Shown here piece after piece: positions 8,656 through 16,362 of a stretch of DNA of 40,876 nucleotides; positions within the stretch are counted from its first letter, which is position 1, and each line of letters opens with the position of its first letter. Both the position numbers and the translations under genes were made by a program. Origin of the DNA: Candidatus Dormiibacterota bacterium. Its GTDB lineage: Bacteria; Chloroflexota; Dormibacteria; Aeolococcales; Aeolococcaceae. A model generated the notes under the pieces. The model saw only the letters and a list, made by a program, of their open reading frames with translations. It was not told where the DNA came from and searched no databases. The stretch covers positions 1 through 40,876 of the forward strand of contig PMYJ01000035.1 of assembly GCA_003170875.1 (NCBI GenBank), given 5' to 3'.

Positions 8656-9999
8656 TCAGCTTGTCGAGGCGGCTGCACCGATGGCGGCGTCCAGCACCTC
8701 CATCAGGTGCATGACCCGCACATGCGGGGCGTGGCGCCGGGCTCCCACGCGCAGCTGCACCAGGCAGGAGACGTTCTCGGTCACGAGCACGTCGGCCCCC
8801 GTCGCCACCACGTTCTCGAACTTGCGGGCGAGGATGGCGTTGCTGTGCTCGGGCTGGCCGGTGGCGTAGCTGCCGGGGCCGCCGCAGCACATCGCCGCCT
8901 CCTGGAGCGGGGTGATCCGCAGCTCGGGGATGCGCCCGAGCAGCGCACGCGCCACTCCGCGCTCCGGACCGTCGATGGGCAGCGAGCAGGGCTCGTCGAT
9001 GGTGACGTGCCAGGGCAGCGGGCCCAGCGGTGCGCGCCACCCCGCCCGCTCCAGGTGGACGCTGGCGAGGTCGGTGGCGTCCGCCACCCGCCCCGCGTCC
9101 TCAGCGAGCGCCGGGTCATCTCTGAGGATGCGGCCGTAGCGGCGGACGTGACCCACGCAGCTCGCGACGTCCCCGACCAGCCCGTCCACCGCGAGCCCCG
9201 CCAGCCCTGTGACCGTCCGCTTCGCCATCTCGCGCACCGCGGGCCCGTCGCCGAGGCTCTGCGCCGGGAGCCCGAAGCAGCCCAGCTCGGGCGCCTCCAG
9301 CTCGAATCCATTGGCGAGGAGCACCCGCATCGCCGCCTCGGTGGCCTCGGGAGCGACCAGGTTCTGGTAGCAGCAGATCAGGAAGCCGAGCCGGCCGCGG
9401 ATCGGCGGGGTCACTGCGGGGAGGCCGGCCACTCGCTGGTCAGCCCGGCGTCGGGGCAGCGGACCTATCCTCTCCGCCATCCCGCCCACGGTCCCCATCC
9501 AACGGGTGATGCGCAGCCCGCGGGCGGCGGCGTGGAGCCCGGTCAGCTGGGCTGCTCGCGAGAGGCGGTGCAGGGTGCGGGTGCCCCCCGGTCGAGGGAG
9601 GACGCGGCGCAGCAGCCAGCGCTGCCCACGCGGGTAGCCCTCCTGCTCGTGCAGCTCCTGGCGGGCGCGGGCGACGATCGCCGCGGTCGGCACCCGGGGC
9701 GGGCAGGCGGCCATGCAGTTGTCGCAGCCCAGACAGGTCGAGAGCGGGCCGTCGGCGATCTCCCGCAACTCGAGGCGCCCCTCCATGGCGTCCCGGATCA
9801 GCGCGACCCGTCCCCGCGCCGTCTCCCACTCCACCGGGTTGACCTGGTAGGTGGGGCAGACCGCCTGGCAGAGCGAGCACTTGTTGCACCGGCTCACGTC
9901 CTCGTAGATGTCGGCGAGGAAGCGGGGCGGGGGCACGGCTGTCGACTCCCCCGGGGGCTCGACGAGTGCGTCCAGGGGAGCGGCACGGGGGAGGCTCAT
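8656..9999 (-). CDS. GlcF-like (Fe-S)-binding protein of the glycolate/lactate oxidase type
   Basis: A 447-residue two-part protein: an N-terminal pair of [4Fe-4S] motifs, CNKCSLCQAVC (Cys38, 41, 44, 48) and CLGCDNCMAAC (Cys89, 92, 95, 99), followed by two CCG-type domains of the GlcF/HdrD/LutA class. The second CCG domain is nearly normal (DEPCSLP, then MCCGGPG). The first is altered: ICCYQN, then CFG where CCG is expected. Family members take electrons from a FAD-linked 2-hydroxyacid oxidase; no GlcD or LldD partner lies nearby, so it is an orphan here. The gene is monocistronic and divergent from the small membrane protein gene. Confidence 0.85.
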   Translation of the reverse strand: MSLPRAAPLDALVEPPGESTAVPPPRFLADIYEDVSRCNKCSLCQAVCPTYQVNPVEWETARGRVALIRDAMEGRLELREIADGPLSTCLGCDNCMAACPPRVPTAAIVARARQELHEQEGYPRGQRWLLRRVLPRPGGTRTLHRLSRAAQLTGLHAAARGLRITRWMGTVGGMAERIGPLPRRRADQRVAGLPAVTPPIRGRLGFLICCYQNLVAPEATEAAMRVLLANGFELEAPELGCFGLPAQSLGDGPAVREMAKRTVTGLAGLAVDGLVGDVASCVGHVRRYGRILRDDPALAEDAGRVADATDLASVHLERAGWRAPLGPLPWHVTIDEPCSLPIDGPERGVARALLGRIPELRITPLQEAAMCCGGPGSYATGQPEHSNAILARKFENVVATGADVLVTENVSCLVQLRVGARRHAPHVRVMHLMEVLDAAIGAAASTS

Positions 10000-10073
10000 G
10001 GCCCGCCCGATTGTAGGGGGCGGGCGGAGCGGAGTCTCGGCAACGCCGGCGGCCAGCCGGTGACCGCCGTAAA

Positions 10074-10304
10074 ATGGTGGCCGTGTTCTCCCGTCATCAG
10101 CGCCTGTGGCTGTGGCTGCTGTTCCTCTTGCTGTGCTTCCTGGGGTGGGGGATTCATCGCTTGGTGCCGCCTGTCTGGGTCGTGATCGAGGGCGTGGGCA
10201 TCTACGCGCTCGTGCTGTGCGTCATCTACTGCATCTTCAAGGCGGTGAGGATGCAGGTGCGCTTCATGCGCAACCGCCGCCGTCGCGGGGTGCCAGCGCG
10301 CTGA
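10074..10304 (+). CDS. Small two-helix membrane protein, unknown function
   Basis: A 76-residue hypothetical protein. It has two hydrophobic segments (about residues 11-25 and 34-56), separated by a short polar turn, and a strongly basic C-terminal tail (FMRNRRRRG), predicting both ends in the cytoplasm. I do not recognise the family. Start ATG 10074 has no clear ribosome-binding site; an in-frame GTG at 10083 is possible. It stands alone between a divergent Fe-S gene and the CBS protein gene. The skewed, hydrophobic composition supports a real membrane protein. Confidence 0.6.
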   Translation: MVAVFSRHQRLWLWLLFLLLCFLGWGIHRLVPPVWVVIEGVGIYALVLCVIYCIFKAVRMQVRFMRNRRRRGVPAR

Positions 10305-10474
10305 ACTGGCGGCTCGGGCGCCTCCGGACATACCCTCGGCCGGATGGTAGGCGCGGGCAGGGGCCACTCGGCCCTCTCCCTCCGCGGACCGATGCCCCTG
10401 GCATCCCCAGGCCAGGGGTCCAACGTAGAGGTCGACGGCTGGAGTGAAGCTCTGCACCGCCAGGAGGTGTGGAC

Positions 10475-11263
10475 ATGAGCGGAAACAGCGTGGGAATGGT
10501 GGTCACCGCCTTCGTGGCGGGATCGACACCTCGGGGTGAGGAGGCACCGGGCTCGTATGGGCACGGGAGCAGAGAGGCGAAGGAGTGGACGGTCCGCGAC
10601 GTGATGTCGTCGCCGGTCGTGCACATCCCTCCGAACGCACCGGTCAAGGCGGTCGCCGAGCTGCTGCTGTCGGAGCGGGTCAGCGGCGTCCCGGTCGTCG
10701 ACGCCCATGGGCACCTGCTGGGGGTCGTCTCCGAGGAGGACCTACTCGCCAAGCAGATCGACCTGCCCGCCAGCGCGCACGTGCCCTGGCTCAGTGGTGG
10801 CCACTTGTCGCACGAGTTCCGCCGCCGCCGTGAGGCGCTGACGGCGGAGGGGCTGATGAGCACCCCGGTGACCTGCGTGCACCCGGACACCACCCTGCGG
10901 CAGGCCGCCAAGACCATGTACCTGCGCCACCTCAAGCGCCTTCCGGTCGTGGACGGCGGCTCGCTGGTCGGGATGGTCAGCCGCGCCGACCTGCTCCGCG
11001 TCTACCTCCTGCCCGACGAGCACCTGCGGCGAGACGCGGAGCACATGCTCCACGGGACCCTGGCCATGGGCGCCGCAGCGGTGTCCGTCACCGTGCACGA
11101 GGGCGTGGTCACGCTGGAGGGCGAGGTGGCCACCCACAGCGAGGCCGACGTGCTCGTGCGCCTCCTGGGCCGGCTCGACGGTGTGGTGGCGGTCGAGGCG
11201 CGGCTCACGTGGCGCATCGACGACCACGCCGCTCCCCAGGGGAAGCACGCGGCTCACACCTGA
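10475..11263 (+). CDS. CBS-CBS-BON domain protein
   Basis: A 262-residue protein with two CBS domains (about residues 38-95, beginning VRDVMSSPVV, and about 125-185, beginning EGLMSTPVTCV) followed by a BON domain (about 190-250). CBS pairs bind adenosyl nucleotides and BON domains bind membranes or hydrophobic ligands. The combination is common in high-G+C soil bacteria as a free-standing stress or energy sensor. The start is fixed by AGGAGGT at 10462-10468, six bases before ATG 10475; the GTG at 10469 is too close to it. No operon partner is seen. Confidence 0.9.
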   Translation: MSGNSVGMVVTAFVAGSTPRGEEAPGSYGHGSREAKEWTVRDVMSSPVVHIPPNAPVKAVAELLLSERVSGVPVVDAHGHLLGVVSEEDLLAKQIDLPASAHVPWLSGGHLSHEFRRRREALTAEGLMSTPVTCVHPDTTLRQAAKTMYLRHLKRLPVVDGGSLVGMVSRADLLRVYLLPDEHLRRDAEHMLHGTLAMGAAAVSVTVHEGVVTLEGEVATHSEADVLVRLLGRLDGVVAVEARLTWRIDDHAAPQGKHAAHT

Positions 11264-11358
11264 CTCGGTCGCCGCCCAGGGCAGGAGCGCGGCTCGCACC
11301 TGACCCCTCCGGTGCCCCCGCACCGCGGGCCCCGGCCGGACCGTACACTTGTGCGTCG

Positions 11359-13053
11359 ATGATCGGCCCCTACCAGACGCGACGGAGTGAGGTGCAGAAG
11401 CCGCAGGCTTCGGCGCCGAGCGTAGGACCGTCTGGTATGCCGAGCGCATACCACCTCGAGACCCTCGACGACGGCGATCGGGCTCAGCTCGAGCCGTGGG
11501 TGAGCAACCTGGACTCCCCCGTATTCGCCCTGAATGGTCTCTCCCAGGTGACCGCGGCGGCGCTCTTCGCGCGCTACAGCCGGAGCCCCAAGAGCCTGCG
11601 CCGGCTCCTCCTCGACGAGTTCCTGAAGGGGGATGCGGTCGTCCCGGAGCTGGCGGCCCCGGCTCGGGACGATGCGGGCAGGGCGCGGGCGGGGCGCCTC
11701 TTCGGGCGCGTCATCGCCGAGTACGGGGACGATTCGGTCGCCCAGCTAGGTGGCATCCACCTGGCCTGCGAACAGGTCAGCCAGCCCCTGGCCAAGGCGA
11801 TCGAATGGGGCCGCCTCGCCGCCTACCTCGAGCAGTCGACCCGCTACATCCCCTACACCGACCTCCGCGATGGGCATTACCGCTACCACCGTGACCCGGA
11901 GCTGATGGGGTCGGCTCACGCCGCCACGTACCTTGCAGCCATGGACGGGCTCTTCGACGCCTATGTGGAGATGCTCCCCCTGCTGCGCGCGCATCTCGCT
12001 CAGACCCTGCCCGAGGAGGCCGACGCCAAGGCGCGCGATCGGGCGATCCGGGCGCTGTCCCTCGACCTCCTCCGCGGCCTGCTGCCCGCGGGCACGGTGA
12101 GCAACCTCGGGGTGTACGCCTCGCCCCAGGCGCTGGAGCAGCTGGTGATGCGGCTGCGAGCCCACCCTCTCCCCGAGGCGCGCGCCTACGCCGAGCTGAT
12201 CGACCGCGAGCTGCAGGCGACCATCCCCGAGATGGTCACCCGGCTCGATCGCCCGGACCGGGGTGGGGTCTGGGTGGAGTACCTGCGCGAGACCGCATTG
12301 GCCCTGGAGGCGGAGGGGGAGAGGCTGACCGGTGCCGGCGGGCTCCAGAAGGACCTTCCCGACGTCGAGATCCCATCCGCGGGCTCGGTCGCCCTGCTGC
12401 GCTGGGACCCGGACGGCGAGGAGCGGATCATGGCCGCGGCCCTGCTGCCGCACACCTCGGCCGGGCTCGAGGAGGTGGTGGCCGCGGTGCACGCGCTCCC
12501 CGAGGCAGAGCGGGACCGCCTCTTCGCCGCCGCGCTCGGGGTTCGGGGCAATCGGCGGCACCGGCCCGGCAGGGGCTTCGAGCACACCGATTACACATTC
12601 GAGCTGGTGTCGGACTTCGGGGCGTTCCGCGATCTCCAGCGCCATCGGATGCTGACCATCCAGTGGCAGGAGCTGACCCCCGCGCTGGGCTATGCCATCC
12701 CGCCCGAGGTGGTCGCCGCCGGGCTGGAGGGGCGGTGGCGAGAGGCGGTGGAGCGGGCCGAGGCGGCCTGGGTGGAGATCCGCCCCGAGCTGCCCGAGCA
12801 GGCCCAGTACCTGGTCACCCTGGCCCACCGGGTCCGCTACGTGATCAAGCTCAACGCCCGCGAGGCGCTCCACCTGATCGAGTTGCGCACCTCGCCCCAG
12901 GGGCATCCCAGCTACCGCCGGATCTGCCAGGAGATGCTCCAGCAGATCGACGCCGTGGCCGGCCACCACCGGGTGGTCCGGGCGATGAGCTTCGCCGGGC
13001 GCGAGGACGTCCACCTGCCCCGCTACGCGGCCGAGGTGGGCCGGGGCGACTGA
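11359..13053 (+). CDS. Duplicated ThyX-like (FAD-dependent thymidylate synthase superfamily) protein
   Basis: A 564-residue protein with two ThyX-like halves. In the first, EYGDDSVAQLGG and AYLEQSTRYIPY match the region around the ThyX motif, keeping S-x-R-Y (Ser160, Arg162, Tyr163) but not the preceding RHR. In the second, LQRHRMLTIQWQELTP keeps RHR (428-430) but loses most of the remaining RHRxxSxNExSxRY residues. Normal ThyX is about 220-250 residues with one copy per chain. Whether this makes dTMP is uncertain; such long forms are often labelled FAD-dependent thymidylate synthase in databases. The start is unsure: ATG 11359, GTG 11392 or ATG 11437 (538 residues) are all possible and none has a strong ribosome-binding site. 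Confidence 0.82.
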   Translation: MIGPYQTRRSEVQKPQASAPSVGPSGMPSAYHLETLDDGDRAQLEPWVSNLDSPVFALNGLSQVTAAALFARYSRSPKSLRRLLLDEFLKGDAVVPELAAPARDDAGRARAGRLFGRVIAEYGDDSVAQLGGIHLACEQVSQPLAKAIEWGRLAAYLEQSTRYIPYTDLRDGHYRYHRDPELMGSAHAATYLAAMDGLFDAYVEMLPLLRAHLAQTLPEEADAKARDRAIRALSLDLLRGLLPAGTVSNLGVYASPQALEQLVMRLRAHPLPEARAYAELIDRELQATIPEMVTRLDRPDRGGVWVEYLRETALALEAEGERLTGAGGLQKDLPDVEIPSAGSVALLRWDPDGEERIMAAALLPHTSAGLEEVVAAVHALPEAERDRLFAAALGVRGNRRHRPGRGFEHTDYTFELVSDFGAFRDLQRHRMLTIQWQELTPALGYAIPPEVVAAGLEGRWREAVERAEAAWVEIRPELPEQAQYLVTLAHRVRYVIKLNAREALHLIELRTSPQGHPSYRRICQEMLQQIDAVAGHHRVVRAMSFAGREDVHLPRYAAEVGRGD

Positions 13054-13082
13054 GCCGATTGGACCTGTCTGGGGCTACGTCA

Positions 13083-13096
13083 GGGTCCAAGGACCC
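13083..13096 (+). terminator. Short hairpin after the ThyX-like gene
   Basis: GGGTCC-AA-GGACCC, perfect 6-base arms, 30 bases after the ThyX-like stop. There is no T-run, so it is at best a weak or factor-assisted terminator. Confidence 0.3.
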
Positions 13097-13200
13097 ATAC
13101 GATCCGGGAACTCAAGCCCATCTCCGGGCGGGCAGTGTCGTATGATTCCTATCGAACCACCGCCGGAGGGCGGGGCAGCCGACGTCAGAGGGACCCAGCA

Positions 13201-13563
13201 ATGATCAGCGTCTCTGAAGCAGCCGTCGGGCAGCTCAAGGAGCTCATCCCCCAGGAGCCGAAGGCAAAGGTCGGCCTGCGCGTATTCATCCAGTCGGGCG
13301 GCTGCAGTGGTTTCTCGTACGGGATGGGCCTGGACGACAACCCGCCCCGCGAGGACGACCAGGTGGTCACTGTCAGCGGGCTCAACGTCTACATCGACGA
13401 GTACTCCGCCCAGTACCTGGAGGGGGCCGAGATCGACTACGCCGACGCCCTCATGGGTGGCGGCTTCACGATCCACAACCCCAACGCGGTTCGGACCTGC
13501 GGCTGCGGCCACAGCTTCCAGACCGCCGACGGAGCCGGCGAGGCCCGCGCCTGCGGGCACTGA
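13201..13563 (+). CDS. erpA: A-type iron-sulfur cluster carrier (ErpA/IscA family)
   Basis: A 120-residue A-type carrier that receives and delivers Fe-S clusters to apo-enzymes; the Fe-S hydrogenase in the same window is a plausible client, by inference. The three conserved cysteines are present: GGCSGFSY (Cys35) and CGCGHSF (Cys100, Cys102). Start ATG 13201 follows the ribosome-binding site AGAGGGA. A TATGAT hexamer at 13141-13146 could be a -10 box, but no good -35 is seen 17 bases upstream. Complete and unremarkable. Confidence 0.93.
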   Translation: MISVSEAAVGQLKELIPQEPKAKVGLRVFIQSGGCSGFSYGMGLDDNPPREDDQVVTVSGLNVYIDEYSAQYLEGAEIDYADALMGGGFTIHNPNAVRTCGCGHSFQTADGAGEARACGH

Positions 13564-13633
13564 GCCCAACTCGCCGGCTCCGCCCGGCCGCCGCGGGGGG
13601 CGGTGGCTGGGCGCGGTATCCTGTGCCCGCGAC

Positions 13634-13709
13634 GCGGGAGTAGCTCAGTTGGTAGAGCGCTAGCCTTCCAAGCTGGATGTCGCGAGTTCGAGTCTCGTCT
13701 CCCGCTCCA
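13634..13709 (+). tRNA. tRNA-Gly, anticodon TCC
   Basis: A full cloverleaf can be drawn: acceptor GCGGGAG/CTCCCGC, D-stem GCTC/GAGC, anticodon stem CTAGC/GCTGG with loop CTTCCAA (anticodon TCC), variable ATGTC, T-stem GCGAG/CTCGT with loop TTCGAGT, discriminator T and an encoded CCA. It reads GGA (and GGG by wobble) glycine codons. It marks the left border of the lower-G+C region that follows. Confidence 0.97.
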
Positions 13710-13712
13710 CGA

Positions 13713-13749
13713 CCTCTGGTGGTGACCACGGGTCAGCGGACACCAGAGG
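13713..13749 (+). terminator. Hairpin directly after tRNA-Gly
   Basis: Outer perfect arms CCTCTGGTG (13713-13721) and CACCAGAGG (13741-13749) enclose a second perfect pair TGACC/GGTCA (13723-13727, 13731-13735). Its place, four bases after the tRNA CCA, suggests a transcript 3' structure. A T-tract is lacking. Confidence 0.5.
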
Positions 13750-13882
13750 ATTGCGGTCGGCGGCCCGCGGAACTGGCTCTCGTCACTTCTCGCGATGAGG
13801 TGACTCTGCGCGTACTCCTCAGCCTCGAGGCCGTCTAACTCTGTGAGCACGTCGCACTGACACGCCACGGTCACGGGTAATC

Positions 13883-13912
13883 AGACGCCCACTTCCCGTC
13901 GGGTAGGCGTCT
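13883..13912 (-). terminator. Hairpin after the CopG antitoxin gene
   Basis: AGACGCC (13883-13889) pairs with GGCGTCT (13906-13912), and an inner CCCG/CGGG can extend the stem. It begins two bases beyond the TAA of the antitoxin gene on the minus strand. No T-run follows on that strand. Confidence 0.45.
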
Positions 13913-13914
13913 TG

Positions 13915-14253
13915 TTAGGGGTCGTGCGCCGGTGCCCGGAGGGCGTGTTGGCGTGTCGATAGAATGCGGCGCGGCACCACGCGACGTGGCGTGCGCCGAG
14001 CCGGCTTCCTTGGGCGGAGAGGCCGGGCCCGAAGGCGCTCGACATCCTTCTCGAGTAGGCTCTTGATGAGGGTCTGGTAGCCGATGCCGACCTCATCAGC
14101 CACTTGTCTCAAGGTGGTCAGCAGCTCTTCTGGGAACCGAATCGAGATCGCTTGCTGGCGTTCCCGATGGGTCGCCAGGAGTCCTGAGGAGCGACGATCG
14201 AGCTCGTCGTCGGACGTGCCTTCGTAGGGGTCGGGGAATCGCCTTGTGGTCAT
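13915..14253 (-). CDS. CopG/BrnA-type antitoxin-like protein, apparently without a toxin
   Basis: A 112-residue protein with a central ribbon-helix-helix region (about residues 35-70: AISIRFPEELLTTLRQVADE, then GIGYQTLIKSLLEKDVERL) typical of CopG-family antitoxins that pair with BrnT or HicA-like toxins. The last 40 residues are Arg/Pro rich, unlike the usual short C-terminus, and may be a drifted tail. ATG 14253 follows GGAGG at a spacing of nine bases. A BrnT-like toxin would normally lie just upstream on the same strand, but only 86 bases separate this gene from the SDR gene. It is therefore either an orphan regulator or the remains of a toxin-antitoxin pair. Confidence 0.7.
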   Translation of the reverse strand: MTTRRFPDPYEGTSDDELDRRSSGLLATHRERQQAISIRFPEELLTTLRQVADEVGIGYQTLIKSLLEKDVERLRARPLRPRKPARRTPRRVVPRRILSTRQHALRAPAHDP

Positions 14254-14339
14254 CGCAGAAGCCTCCGCTCACGTCTGCCCGCCCAGTGAGCACGACTGTA
14301 CGGGGACCAGGCGAGTGCAGCACGATCTTGTGCTATCGG

Positions 14340-15101
14340 TCACTTCGCTGTGAACCCGCCGTCCAGCACCAGACAGCTACCGACGGCGAAGCTGCTCTCG
14401 TCGGACGCCAGGAACAACGCGCCGAAGGCGATCTCCCGGGCGTCAGCGATGCGCGCGATCGGTGCCCAGCTCGCCTGTTCCTGCGCGGTCTTGGCGGGAT
14501 CCAGGCTGTTGTCAACCTCCGCCTGTAGGAGTGGCGTCCTGGTGATACCCGGGCACAGGGCATTGACACGGATCCCATAACGAATGAGGTCCAGCGCAAT
14601 TGCCTTCGTGAACATGATCACCGCCCCTTTGCTCGCGTTGTAGGCAGGGGACTCTGGAACGGCGACAATGCCCATCTCGGAACCCAGCGTGATGATCGAG
14701 CCACCGCGATCCTTCATGAGCGGGACCGCAGCCTTGACCATCATGTACATGCCCTTGACGTTGGTCCCAAGCACGCGATCCCACTCATCCTCGTTCAGGC
14801 CCTCAATGGGCATGACGCTGGTGATTCCGGCGTTGCAGACCAGCACATCGAGCCCGCCAAAGCGCTCAATCGCCGTGTTGACCAGCAACTGCGCGCCGTC
14901 GACGAGCCTGACATCGGCGTGAACGAAGGCCACGCCGGCCCCGCCCAGGGTGGGGTCTGCGGCGGCCGTTGAGAGCGCTCGGTCATCGATGTCTCCGACG
15001 ACGACGCGGGCTCCCTCCTCCGCGAACAGGGCGGCGATCGCCCGCCCGATGCCGGACGCACCTCCGGTGACGATCGCGGATTTGCCCTCTAACCTCTTCA
15101 C
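14340..15101 (-). CDS. Short-chain dehydrogenase/reductase (SDR)
   Basis: A classical SDR of 253 residues that oxidises or reduces a sugar, polyol or hydroxyacid with NAD(P). Visible are the Rossmann motif TGGASGIG (12-19), an acidic residue after beta-2 (GDID, favouring NAD), NAG in VCNAG, and the catalytic Ser141, Tyr154 and Lys158 (YNASK). GTG 15101 is chosen because GGAGA lies six bases upstream; the reading frame extends 22 codons further without a better start. It is the last intact gene downstream of the 2-oxoacid dehydrogenase genes on this strand but is separated from them by about 500 bases of debris. Substrate unknown. Confidence 0.9.
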   Translation of the reverse strand: MKRLEGKSAIVTGGASGIGRAIAALFAEEGARVVVGDIDDRALSTAAADPTLGGAGVAFVHADVRLVDGAQLLVNTAIERFGGLDVLVCNAGITSVMPIEGLNEDEWDRVLGTNVKGMYMMVKAAVPLMKDRGGSIITLGSEMGIVAVPESPAYNASKGAVIMFTKAIALDLIRYGIRVNALCPGITRTPLLQAEVDNSLDPAKTAQEQASWAPIARIADAREIAFGALFLASDESSFAVGSCLVLDGGFTAK

Positions 15102-15158
15102 GTACGCTCTCCAACTTCCAGCGCCTGGTTCAGCTCGGAGTCTGGCATGCTCAGTCCG

Positions 15159-15327
15159 CCGCCCCAAGGGCGGTGCCTGCGGCGAAGGGCGGCTCCTCGA
15201 GCCGCCCGCCCGGGGACCGAGGTGGTCTTCGACGACATGGCGGGGTGAGCCACCCGAGGCCTCGGCGCTGGCCCTGCCATGCCAGACCGAGGTTGGGGGT
15301 GCCCCCCGATCCCGGGCGGCTCACCCC
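15159..15327. repeat. Cluster of perfect inverted repeats in noncoding DNA
   Basis: The stretch 15102-15405 holds no gene I can support, but it does hold four perfect palindromic elements: CCGCCC-CAA-GGGCGG (15159-15173), GGGCGGCTC-CTC-GAGCCGCCC (15186-15206), the 12-base palindrome CCGAGGCCTCGG (15254-15265), and the 10-base pair GGGGTGAGCC (15242-15251) with GGCTCACCCC (15318-15327). The second is a stable hairpin. They may be terminators of the SDR region or remains of a mobile element; no transposase is seen. Confidence 0.55.
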
Positions 15328-15405
15328 GGTGCAGGCCATGCTCCGGCGGGGGCAATCAGCGGGTCGTATAGGCCGTTTGGCACACAATTACTCGGGACTT
15401 AAGGG

Positions 15406-15549
15406 CTGCTGATCGGGGTGGGCATCCTGGTGGTGCTCAAGCTGCGCGGCAGGGAGGACTGGCTGCAACGAGCCGGTGACGTGATCGAGGAGCGTATCGA
15501 CCCGGCGGTGGAGGTGGGGCCAGCCGCGGGCTCACCGGCTGCGAGCTGA
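15406..15549 (+). pseudogene. C-terminal remnant of an APC-family amino-acid permease
   Basis: In frame from CTG 15406 to TGA 15549 the DNA reads a short hydrophobic stretch, then KLRGREDWLQRA and a charged tail of the style EERIDPAVEVGP. This matches the way APC permeases end; the intact permease at 28101-29558 ends with a hydrophobic helix, then TGRGDWMRKAE and an acidic tail. Only about 47 codons survive, a TAA lies two codons before the fragment in the same frame, and there is no usable start. It is therefore debris of a second permease gene. It points the opposite way to the genes on either side. Confidence 0.6.
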
Positions 15550-15615
15550 CTGGAGGAGAGACAAGGAGGCAGCTGGAGAGGGTTCCCGATCGTTCCCTAC
15601 ATGCGCGACCCCGAG

Positions 15616-16362
15616 TCAGGGCTGGCGACCGTCGAAACCATCCTCAATCCTGTCGACAACATCGCCGAGAAACCTGGCGGCGTACGCGCCGTCGACGACG
15701 CGGTGGTCGAAGCTGAGTGATAGGGTCGCCGGCCGGCCGAGCGCCGGCAGCGCCCGGAAGGCACCGATCCCCAGTACCCCCGTTTGCGGCGGCGTGATGA
15801 TCGGCGTGAACCCATCGATTCCGAGGGCGCCGAGATTGGTGATCGTGAAGGTCGCGCCTTCCACATCCGCAGCTTCGGATCGACCGGCCCGGGCACGCTC
15901 CACCATCGCCTGGAAGACGTCAGCGAGCTCCACCTCCGATCGTCTATCGGCTTCGCGGAGGACCACGATCGTCAACCCCTGAGTGGTCTCGACCGCCACT
16001 GCCACGTTGCGTTCTGGATGAACCAGGACGGCGGGGGGGTTCTCCATCCAGGATCCGTTCAAGAGCTCGTACGTGACGAGGCTACGCGCCACGGCGCCCG
16101 CGACGAGTGCATCGACGCTCGGTAGGGGATCCATGGCCCGGCGGCGCTCCAGCAACCTTGCGAACCGCACCTCACGATGAAGGGTGACAGCCGGAATCGT
16201 CAATGCCGCCTGGGTCATTCGCCGAGCGACGACTCGTCGGATGAGCGTGAGCGGTCGCACGTCCTGTGAGCCAGGGATGCCTGCCGGATACCGGGTGGCG
16301 GGATCGCCTTCGGTGTCCGTGACCCCTGAATCTCCGCCCGCGCCGTCCGAGCCAGAACCCAT
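15616..16362 (-). CDS. 2-oxoacid dehydrogenase E2 acyltransferase, catalytic domain only
   Basis: A 248-residue dihydrolipoamide acyltransferase core that would transfer the acyl group to CoA. The catalytic HRVVDG (His220, Asp224) is intact, and the core begins near residue 36 (RPLTLIRRVVARRM). There is no lipoyl domain in this chain, and the peripheral-subunit-binding domain that usually lies between is not visible; the short N-terminus is Gly/Ser/Asp rich. The ATG 16362 follows the TGA of the lipoyl-domain gene with no base between, in the same reading frame, so the two would form a single E2 if the TGA were absent or read through. GAGGAGA about nine bases upstream can serve as a ribosome-binding site. 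Confidence 0.9.
   Translation of the reverse strand: MGSGSDGAGGDSGVTDTEGDPATRYPAGIPGSQDVRPLTLIRRVVARRMTQAALTIPAVTLHREVRFARLLERRRAMDPLPSVDALVAGAVARSLVTYELLNGSWMENPPAVLVHPERNVAVAVETTQGLTIVVLREADRRSEVELADVFQAMVERARAGRSEAADVEGATFTITNLGALGIDGFTPIITPPQTGVLGIGAFRALPALGRPATLSLSFDHRVVDGAYAARFLGDVVDRIEDGFDGRQP

Noticed and set aside
13684-13709. Attachment-site duplication of the tRNA-Gly 3' end
   Set aside because: I looked for a second copy of GAGTTCGAGTCTCGTCTCC in the rest of the window and did not see one.
13437-13874. Minus-strand frame across tRNA-Gly containing RDSNSRHPAWKASALPTELL
   Set aside because: This is the familiar false protein obtained by translating a tRNA gene backwards; the strand carries tRNA-Gly and no coding signal.
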